64,000 nt of DNA from Caldithrix abyssi DSM 13497. Lineage in GTDB: Bacteria; Calditrichota; Calditrichia; Calditrichales; Calditrichaceae. Where the stretch lies: contig NZ_CP018099.1 in the NCBI RefSeq assembly GCF_001886815.1, positions 3,346,501 to 3,410,500 of the forward strand, given 5' to 3'. Shown here piece by piece: positions 19,536 to 26,548 of the stretch; the stretch's first letter is position 1, and every line of letters starts with the position of its first letter. The notes beneath the pieces are model-generated. The model was not told the origin of the DNA, ran no database searches, and saw only the letters and a program-made list of their open reading frames with translations. The translations under genes and the position numbers were made by a program.

Positions 19536-20546
19536 TCAGGCCGACTCCCTGACGATTAAACGCGTTTTAAGAACTTCTTTTACAAGGGAAACTTCTTCGA
19601 CCTGGCTGTCTATCTGTTGCAGAAGCAGTTCAGCCGCCTTTTTTCCCATCTCATACGCCGGCTGATGTACGGTTGTAAGCGGCGGATGCACAAACGAAGA
19701 GATGGGGTTGTTGGAAAAACCGACGATGCCCATATCGTCCGGAATCTTGAGCCCTTTTTGTTTTAGAACGTCGTAGGCGCCAATGGCCACCGGATCGTTC
19801 ACCGCAAAAATGGCATCCGGACGCTCCGTCAACTCGAGCAGGGCTTTCATTCCATTGCGCCCATCCTGCTCCTGCAAGCCGCCCCAGTACACATAGGCTT
19901 CATTGGGCGTAAGACCGTTATTCTTCAGGGCGTCCTTATACCCCAGGTACCGATTGCGGGCGATGTTCAAATTTTTACTTCCGGCCAGATGCCCTATCCT
20001 TTTATATCCTTTTTTGATTAAATATTCGGTCGCTTTATATGCGCCATCATAATCATCAACCACCACTTTACTGGCTTCAAGGTCTTCGCAAACGCGGTCA
20101 AAAAAGACGATTTTGCCGTCCTGCTCCATAAATTTTTTAAAGTGATCGGAACTGGTGGTGGTCTGCGAAATGGAAACCAATAGCCCCGAAACATGGCTGG
20201 AAATAAAAGCATTTAAGTTCAGGATTTCGCGCTCCATCTGTTCGTTCGATTGCGCCACAAGAATCACATACCCAGCCTCATAAGCCACCTCTTCTATGCC
20301 GCTGATGACGGCAGAAAAGAAATGGTGTTTTATCTCCGGCACAATAACGCCTATGCTATTGGATTTTTGTCGTTTCAGACTGCGAGCCAGGTAGTTGGGA
20401 CGGTAATTCATTTGCTGTGCGGTTTCTTTCACCAGACGTTTGGTTTCTTCATTCACATCAGGGTGGTCACGCAGGGCGCGGGACACGGTGGTGTAATGCA
20501 GATTCAATTTAGCGGCAATGTCTTTAATGGTCGGATACGTTTTCAA
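19536..20546 (-). CDS. LacI/PurR-family transcriptional regulator
   Basis: From the TTG at 20546 the protein has 336 residues, the normal LacI size. The helix-turn-helix is at the very N-terminus (TIKDIAAKLNLHYTTVSRAL), followed by the hinge (YRPNYLARSLKRQKSNSIGV) and a type I periplasmic-binding-like sugar domain (GVIVPEIKHHFFSAVISGIE, FDRVCEDLEASKVVVDDYDGA). A TTG at 20645 in the same frame would add 33 residues, but it would place the promoter and operator inside the gene. The 20546 start has GAGG eight bases upstream. The protein presumably represses the downstream polysaccharide operon and itself, released by a sugar breakdown product. The ligand is unknown. Confidence 0.88.
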   Translation of the reverse strand: MKTYPTIKDIAAKLNLHYTTVSRALRDHPDVNEETKRLVKETAQQMNYRPNYLARSLKRQKSNSIGVIVPEIKHHFFSAVISGIEEVAYEAGYVILVAQSNEQMEREILNLNAFISSHVSGLLVSISQTTTSSDHFKKFMEQDGKIVFFDRVCEDLEASKVVVDDYDGAYKATEYLIKKGYKRIGHLAGSKNLNIARNRYLGYKDALKNNGLTPNEAYVYWGGLQEQDGRNGMKALLELTERPDAIFAVNDPVAIGAYDVLKQKGLKIPDDMGIVGFSNNPISSFVHPPLTTVHQPAYEMGKKAAELLLQQIDSQVEEVSLVKEVLKTRLIVRESA

Positions 20547-20568
20547 CGCTTTTTCCTCACACGTTTTC

Positions 20569-20609
20569 GCACACGTGTGCAATATAATTACAGATTTTTC
20601 CCTTGTCAA
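20569..20609 (-). promoter_or_regulatory. Sigma-70-type promoter plus palindromic operator of the LacI-family gene
   Basis: On the minus strand TTGACA (20604-20609) and TATATT (20581-20586) are 17 bp apart. The perfect 12-bp palindrome GCACACGTGTGC (20569-20580) directly follows the -10 box, where a repressor would block initiation. The regulator's TTG start lies 23 bp further on. This arrangement suggests autoregulation. Confidence 0.75.
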
Positions 20610-20645
20610 ATAATTTTCGCCGTTTTCAGATAAAGTTTTTATCAA

Positions 20646-21395
20646 AAAAAACCGTCTCCTTTCTTTTGCCAGACCCGTTTTTACTTAGAAAGCTACTTTG
20701 TAGGAGTTTAGGAGTTTAGGAGTTTAGAGGTTTAGGGGGGTTGAGGTGGTTTTTGAACCTTGATTAATATGATTACAGGATTAACTTGATTTTTTTCACC
20801 TGTGAAGGGTTACTCTCAAATTTAAAACGAAATTTTATAGGCATAAAAAGCAAATCATGGTAATCACGAAATCAAGTAAATCAGGGTTCAAGATTGATTG
20901 GCCGCCGGCCTGCTACTCCTTTTCTCGCATTTGCCCGAAACTGGCCAGCGCAGGAATCACTTACACCGTTGGAAACAATCTTATAGGCTCAACTTCCCCT
21001 GGCAATTTAATTTTTAACATTCTTTGCGCTCTGTGGTCGCTTAAAATAATTTGTTTATTTATTTTCTGATTCCGTAGAACAGAGCCAACCAAAAAAATTA
21101 TTTTTTTTTTTAAATATCTGTGAAATTTGCGTGGAAAATAATTACGACTTAATCCTCGCTCCGATCGTCGGCATCTATATTTTTCGGTGTAGCCCCCAGT
21201 AAATCTGAACGATCACGCCTGTTTTAAATAAAAATTCTAAAATTAACGGCGGTGGCTATTGAATTACATCGCACATTCCCCTAACTTTACGCCGATCAGA
21301 GAGAACCATGTTTTGCCTTTAACGGTCGCATCCGTTTTGGGCACATAGGCGCAATACGTAATCATCAAAATCTGAATGATTTTAAAGGACAGAAA
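20646..21395. repeat. Gene-free 750 bp with short tandem repeats and one copy of a dispersed repeat
   Basis: A short tandem run of the unit GGAGTTTA lies at about 20703-20740. From about 20885 to 21070 is a reverse-orientation, single copy of a repeat found again at about 45236-45340 and 47821-47930. Shared blocks include CCAACGGTGTAAGTGATTCC and GAATAAACAAATTATTTTAA, read on the minus strand here. The remaining part, 21071-21395, shows nothing clear apart from AT-rich sequence upstream of the next gene. Confidence 0.65.
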
Positions 21396-21833
21396 ATGAT
21401 TGAGCAACTTAAACCTGGTCTGCCCCGCAAGTGGCTGTTGTTGTTTTCAGGAATAATATGGAGCGGTACCGGAATTATGCTAAATTTTTTTGCCCTGCGC
21501 TGGATGGTGGAATTTAACCTCAGCCAGATTATTTTTGTGATAACGGCAGGAATTCTACTCGGCAGCGCGATCGCCCGCTTCGGCTTTAGCATGGTGGCTA
21601 ATAAAAACATCAAGCGTATTCTGGCTTATACCGGTCACGTTTGTGCATTTGCCTTTCAGGAATGGAAATCGTATGTGCTGATTGCCGTAATGATGACCAT
21701 TGGGCTTTTTATGCGTACCACCGAGCTGATTCCTAAATTTCTGCTGGCTCCCCTTTATATGGGAATCGGTTTTGCCCTCTTTTTAGCCAGCTTTTTGTAC
21801 TATCAGAGCTTTTTCAGGGAGCCAGCAAAATAA
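21396..21833 (+). CDS. Small integral membrane protein, function unknown
   Basis: The protein has 145 residues and is one of only two plus-strand genes in the window. Four hydrophobic segments are evident: about 12-34 (WLLLFSGIIWSGTGIMLNFF), 42-62, 86-104 and 112-135. A conserved-looking start (KPGLPRKWLLLFSGIIWSG) and basic loops are visible. No enzymatic motif was seen. AAAGGA lies upstream of the ATG. It converges with the sorting-domain gene at 21850-23601, leaving only 16 bp between the two stops. No neighbour suggests a role. Confidence 0.7.
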   Translation: MIEQLKPGLPRKWLLLFSGIIWSGTGIMLNFFALRWMVEFNLSQIIFVITAGILLGSAIARFGFSMVANKNIKRILAYTGHVCAFAFQEWKSYVLIAVMMTIGLFMRTTELIPKFLLAPLYMGIGFALFLASFLYYQSFFREPAK

Positions 21834-21849
21834 CATTATCTCCTGTTCA

Positions 21850-23601
21850 TTATCTCATCAAAATCATTTTTTGCGTTTTTGTAAACTTTTCTGACTGTAA
21901 AGTTACAAAATAAATTCCGGAAGACAGATTGACCGCATTCCATTTCATTTCATATTGTCCGCCCGAAATGGCCCCTTCGTACAAAACATCTACTAACTGT
22001 CCCATAGAATTGTAAACAGAAAGCTTAATGTGCTGTAATTCACTGTTTAGCGTTGGTACGTCAAAGCGAATGGTCGTTTCAGGATTGAAGGGATTGGGAT
22101 AATTTTCATGTAGTGCAAATTCTTTTATGACTACAGCCCTTTGTTTAAAATCGATTCCCTTGGCATTCGGCGTGGCATTGACGGTGGAATGATAAGTAAT
22201 AACGCCGTTCATATCACGGTCGGCAAGACGATAATAATAAGTAAAACCGTTATAAACGGCTCTATCGGTAAAGGCGTAATTCGTTTCCTTACTTGTTGAA
22301 CCCTGCCCTTTGATTTCTGCAAACAGTTCAAAATTTTCCCCGTCCATACTCCGTTCCACTAAAAAGGCTTCGTTATTAACCTCAGAAGCAGTACTCCATT
22401 TTAAAGTTACAACGCCGTCGCCGGCTATTGCGTTGAATGAAGTCAATGCAACAGGAAGAGAAACATCGCCCCCTGAAAGCGGTTCATTACTAAGCGTAGT
22501 GTTAATTGTGCCAGCGACAAGAAAGATCGCTGCATTGTTTTGTACAACGCCTTGAATTACGCCGCTGGCATCCGTCGCCAGATCGCAAGTTACAAAATAG
22601 TATTTGGCGGTTGTCTGAAGGTCATCGGAAAAATCTGAAAAGCTGATGCTATTTCCGTCCCCAGGATCGTTAAGCACCGTAGCGCCCAACTGAATATCGG
22701 TTGAGGGATCAAATGAGGCATCCGTGCTGGACCATAATTTAAAATTACTGGCGCCCGATCGTGTGCCATTGAGAACAAAATTTGCCCCTACGAACCTGCT
22801 GCTGCCACTTTCTGTTGACAATGAAAAGCGACCGAAAGGCTGATTAATGGCGCCTGGCGTTAATCCTCCTGGTACATAATTACTCCCATTTGTAAAGATA
22901 ACATTAACTGCCGGGTCCAGCGCATTCTTAATTTCATTAGCCGAAAGAACCCTATCCCAGACCTTCATGGAATAAATTTTTCCTCCGGTTGTCCATTCAC
23001 TATTTGTCGCCTGATCATCATAGAAAAATCCAAACCTGCTGATCCCGCCTCCAACATTAAATGGCTCGCCTTCACCCTGGTCATTAAAAGAAAATTCTTC
23101 CGTAACCGTACCATCCGTATCTACCAAATAGGCGGTATATGTATCCGTTAACCCATCACGCGTAATAATGATGTCGTACATCGTATTGGCTAAAATCGTT
23201 TTGGTTCCAGAAGGAGATCCACTTCCAAAAAACTTTAGAACTCCATCCAAAAAATATAATCCATTATCACTGGCTTCATTCTTATAATCAATGATTTTTC
23301 TATAACCGGTTACCGTCTCGTATTCTACCCTTATGCCTACGGAATAATCCCCAATATTATCCAACGTTAGGTCTAATGTTAGTCCTCCACCCGGATTAGT
23401 ATTTGCCGTCCACTGCCAATAGGTATAATCACCGCTGCCGCCAAATGTGGATGAAAATGTGTTGGGATACACGGATAAAGTGCCGTTGGATGTTTCATTA
23501 TTTAAATTGCCGTTAAAATAGAAGACGGCGATGGGGTCGTTTGCAAATAGCCCATTCATAAAGAAAAGTAAAATCACAATATAAACAATGATACCTTTCA
23601 T
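21850..23601 (-). CDS. Secreted LamG-like/FN3 protein with type-A sorting domain
   Basis: The protein has 583 residues with a signal peptide (1-20, ending GLFA). Residues about 22-225 resemble a LamG/concanavalin jelly roll (DPIAVFYFNGNLNNETSNGT, IYSMKVWDRVLSANEIKNAL). The middle is beta-rich (about 240-400). An FN3-like segment carries LKWSTASEVNNEAFLVERS, common ahead of sorting domains. The end has HENYPNPFNPETTIRFDV and finishes TQKMILMR. It is probably displayed on or released from the cell surface. AAAGGAG precedes the ATG. It stands alone rather than in the main operon. Its 3' third is duplicated just upstream (23.7-24.2 kb). Confidence 0.78.
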   Translation of the reverse strand: MKGIIVYIVILLFFMNGLFANDPIAVFYFNGNLNNETSNGTLSVYPNTFSSTFGGSGDYTYWQWTANTNPGGGLTLDLTLDNIGDYSVGIRVEYETVTGYRKIIDYKNEASDNGLYFLDGVLKFFGSGSPSGTKTILANTMYDIIITRDGLTDTYTAYLVDTDGTVTEEFSFNDQGEGEPFNVGGGISRFGFFYDDQATNSEWTTGGKIYSMKVWDRVLSANEIKNALDPAVNVIFTNGSNYVPGGLTPGAINQPFGRFSLSTESGSSRFVGANFVLNGTRSGASNFKLWSSTDASFDPSTDIQLGATVLNDPGDGNSISFSDFSDDLQTTAKYYFVTCDLATDASGVIQGVVQNNAAIFLVAGTINTTLSNEPLSGGDVSLPVALTSFNAIAGDGVVTLKWSTASEVNNEAFLVERSMDGENFELFAEIKGQGSTSKETNYAFTDRAVYNGFTYYYRLADRDMNGVITYHSTVNATPNAKGIDFKQRAVVIKEFALHENYPNPFNPETTIRFDVPTLNSELQHIKLSVYNSMGQLVDVLYEGAISGGQYEMKWNAVNLSSGIYFVTLQSEKFTKTQKMILMR

Positions 23602-23707
23602 TTTTTTCTCCTTTTTTTTAAATAATTCATTTAAGATTACTTTTTTTTGAAAAATGCAGATTCTTCATCATTTTTTCCCTTCCCTTTTATCCTACTTTTA
23701 TATTTTT

Positions 23708-24262
23708 TTAAATTTGCGCCAATTGTTCTGATTGTAAAGTTACAAAATAAATTCCGGAAGACAGATTGACCGCATTCCAATTCATTTCATATTGTCCGCC
23801 CGAAATGGCCCCTTCGTACAAAACATCTACTAATTGTTCCATAGAATTGTAAACAGAAAGCTTAATGTGCTGTAATTCACTGTTTAGCGTTGGTACGTCA
23901 AAGCGAATGGTCGTTTCAGGATTGAAGGGATTGGGATAATTTGCATGCAGTGCAAATTCTTTTATGACTACAGCCCTTTGTTTAAAATCGATTCCTTTGG
24001 CATTCGGCGTGGCATTGACGGTGGAATGATAAGTAATTACGCCGTTCATATCGCGGTCGGCAAGACGATAATAATAAGTAAAACCGTTATAAACGGCTCT
24101 ATCCGTAAAGGCGTAATTCGTTACCTTACTTGTTGAACTTTGCCTTTTATTTTTTTGTAGCAGTTCAAAATTTTCGTCAACCGTATTGCGGTTAAAAAAT
24201 AACGGCGGGCTGAGGAACGTTTTAAGGCTTAACCTGATCGATATGCAAAAAGATAGTATCAT
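23708..24262 (-). pseudogene. Truncated duplicate of the 3' end of the adjacent sorting-domain gene
   Basis: About 150 residues (from VTNYAFTDRAVYNGFTYYY to VNLSSGIYFVTLQSE) are nearly identical to the C-terminal part of the gene at 21850-23601. The shared DNA is about 21888-22325 and 23725-24165. Only scattered changes separate the copies (HENYPNP against HANYPNP, NSMGQ against NSMEQ). The copy lacks the LamG region and the final KKMIL-type tail, ending instead in LAQI, and its first 35 residues do not match. It looks like a recent partial duplication that is no longer functional. The 24263-24596 stretch beyond it shows only low-complexity GGTTGGAT-like repeats. Confidence 0.75.
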
Positions 24263-24596
24263 GGTTTTCGATTCATATTTTTATCAAAATTTATTTATTT
24301 TTGCGCTTCTGCAATTACCTTACATCTGAAAAGGAAATCCGTGCAGAAGTGGCAAGGCCAAAATATTTTGCTTCTTAATATATAAGTCGGTAACACATCT
24401 GTTTTTTAAAATTTTTCAGCTTTTTTTACAAAGAGCTTAACAAAAACCCATAAAATGGTTTGGGATATTTTGCAAAAGTATTTTTTGTGGAATGATAACT
24501 ATTTCTGGGGGCTAACAAGAGTGTAAGAATGGAAGGGTTGGAAGGTTGGATGGTTGGATGGACACTGGGATGTCATTTTGAACGGAGCCACGCCAG

Positions 24597-26305
24597 GGAG
24601 GCTGTTGCATGGGGGGGAGGAATTAATGCTTATATTCTCCGATATTGATAATTTTTTCTCATTCTTAAGCGTTGGGCAAAATATAGAATTAAAAACGCCA
24701 AAATATTCTTTGAAAATAAAATTAATAGATCATCTTTTTCTTGTGATGCTGTTATAAACGCTGCTAAACGTTTCCCTAACATATTTTTAAATAGAACATT
24801 AATATTATGCCCAATACACATTAACGTAAATTCACTACGAACATTATTAAGACCAGATAAGGAAAATCCACGATAGCCTAAATTATGCTTCAAGTTACCA
24901 AAAACAGGTTCAACTGTCACCGAACGCTTTTTTAGTCGTTCCTGCGCCGCTGAAGTTTGTAACTTTTTCGCCATACGTTCGCAATAACTCTCATTAACTG
25001 AACGATGGATTTGCTTAACTTTCTTTTTACTGGAAATGCATAAATTAATTAAGGGACAATCCTGACAATCATTGGAACGATATACGATCCGTTCGCTATT
25101 TCTCTCAACTGGAAAAAGCTTCTTACCCGTCGGACATTCATAGTAATCTCCCTGTTCATGATACACAAAATCACTTCGTTTTAGTTTTCTTTCTTCTTTT
25201 TGCAATTCTTCCTTGGAGGTTGGTGTCTCCTTTATCGAACGATTGGATAACTGGGGATCGGCTATTACGGCATCAATCTGCTTTTCTTCCAATTCTTTTA
25301 GGTCTGTGCTATTGTGATAACCGGAATCGGCCGTGTAAGATCGCTTATCATCTGAACCAAGATTCTTCTCTACTTGTTCTTGAATCGGTATGAATTGACC
25401 CTGGTCGTTGGGCTGGCTTACGACTTCATGAGCTACTATTAAATGACTGGACATATCTACGCCTAATTGTGCGTTATAGCCCGGTCCATCCACCGAAGGC
25501 ATCATGCGGGCATCCGGCTCTTTTACATTTATTTGATGTCTTGAACGGTGTTCTGATTTGAGCTGTTTCTTACGCTCTTTCAATTGGGCTTTACGTTCTA
25601 ATATCTCTTTCTCTAAGCGCTCAAGCCGTTCTTTCTCCGCTCGAAGAGTTTCTAAATCTAATTCATCCGTGGCCCCCTGTTCTACAAAATTACAGCGCTG
25701 CATGTATTGCTTGATCTCTGCTCTTAACTTCTCTATACGTTTGTCTAATTGATCCTCAGTGTAGCCATGACGCTTACTGCTGTGCGCTTTGATTTTCGTG
25801 CCATCTATGGCTATCTGGTTGAAACTACTTATGCCTTCGGCCTGGGCAATTAAAAGTATCTCTACAAAATATTGGTCTAATAAATCCAAATGTGCCTTGC
25901 GAAAACGACTTAATGTACTATGATCCGGATGCTGATTCCCAGTGATATAAATGTAGCGCGTATCATATTTACACAATTCCTCCAGCTTACGGGTGCTGGT
26001 AATGCCGTTACTATAAGCATAAAACCATAAGGCAAGCATCATGTCTGGGGCATAAGAATCACCGCCTTGTGAACTATAACGGGAATAAAGTGCACTTAAA
26101 TCAAGGCGCGAAACCAACTCCACTACAAATCGACTCTTTGGATCGTCTCTGGCAAAATCTTCCACACTATAGCCAAAGAGATTCATTTGTGAGCGATTAT
26201 AAGTAATAAAACTCATGGAATTCCTTTGTTATTACTTGTTTTATCTGTCGCCCAGAATTTACAAATTTTTTGAATTTTACTCAAACTGAATTTGCAACAG
26301 CCTCC
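24597..26305 (-). mobile_element. IS1182-family insertion sequence
   Basis: The 13-bp perfect inverted repeat GGAGGCTGTTGCA (24597-24609) and its reverse complement (26293-26305) enclose a 1,709-bp element with one transposase gene. Size and transposase type fit IS1182. No clear target duplication was found. GCCAG and AGGGC flank the two ends, which may be halves of a short palindromic target. The element lies about 240 bp from the distal end of the CRISPR array. Confidence 0.8.
24630..26216 (-). CDS. IS1182-family transposase
   Basis: The protein has 528 residues and appears intact. The N-terminal DUF772-like region (about 45-115; DMMLALWFYAYSNGITSTRKL, HPDHSTLSRFRKAHL) is followed by the DDE core, with IAIDGTKIKAHSSK (first Asp), YTADSGYHN (second Asp) and VEPVFGNLKHNLGYRGF (Glu region). 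A charged helical stretch lies at about 155-225. It would cut and paste the element by DDE chemistry. The ATG at 26216 follows AAAGGA. The reading frame is undamaged, so the copy could be active. Confidence 0.9.
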   Translation of the reverse strand: MSFITYNRSQMNLFGYSVEDFARDDPKSRFVVELVSRLDLSALYSRYSSQGGDSYAPDMMLALWFYAYSNGITSTRKLEELCKYDTRYIYITGNQHPDHSTLSRFRKAHLDLLDQYFVEILLIAQAEGISSFNQIAIDGTKIKAHSSKRHGYTEDQLDKRIEKLRAEIKQYMQRCNFVEQGATDELDLETLRAEKERLERLEKEILERKAQLKERKKQLKSEHRSRHQINVKEPDARMMPSVDGPGYNAQLGVDMSSHLIVAHEVVSQPNDQGQFIPIQEQVEKNLGSDDKRSYTADSGYHNSTDLKELEEKQIDAVIADPQLSNRSIKETPTSKEELQKEERKLKRSDFVYHEQGDYYECPTGKKLFPVERNSERIVYRSNDCQDCPLINLCISSKKKVKQIHRSVNESYCERMAKKLQTSAAQERLKKRSVTVEPVFGNLKHNLGYRGFSLSGLNNVRSEFTLMCIGHNINVLFKNMLGKRLAAFITASQEKDDLLILFSKNILAFLILYFAQRLRMRKNYQYRRI

Positions 26306-26548
26306 AGGGCAGGACGGAATGAAGGCCAGCCCTGGAAAAACATGCCAGGTTTAATGATTAAAGGTTCAAATAAAAGCGGCCATGCTTTTGCGGCTTTAAT
26401 AAAGGTTGCTTGCACTGGTTGCCTGCACTGGTTGCTTGCACTGGTTGTCAGTTGTAATTTCGGTCTGCTGTACCCATCTCCCAGATTTTTATTCTGGGAT
26501 TAGGCAAGAATCTTTCACAGGCTCTGAAAAGGATTTCGCTTCGACCGC
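26306..26548. repeat. Array-distal flank with short tandem repeats and a hairpin
   Basis: Three imperfect copies of a TTGCACTGGTTGC unit lie at about 26409-26448. A hairpin, CCCAGATTTTTATTCTGGG, lies at about 26480-26498. It resembles the CTCCCAGAATAAAAGTCTGGGAG hairpin in the 45-kb tandem repeats. No gene or degenerate CRISPR repeat was seen. Confidence 0.5.

Noticed and set aside
23708-24262. Independent short sorting-domain gene
   Set aside because: Near-identity to the neighbour's 3' end, missing signal peptide and altered tail indicate a truncated duplicate instead.
24597-26305. Target-site duplication for the IS1182-type element
   Set aside because: Flanks GCCAG and AGGGC do not form a direct repeat, so none is claimed.
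26480-26500. Degenerate CRISPR repeat left of the array
   Set aside because: The GGGATTAGG resemblance is short; the sequence is better explained by the CCCAG...CTGGG hairpin also seen in other repeats.
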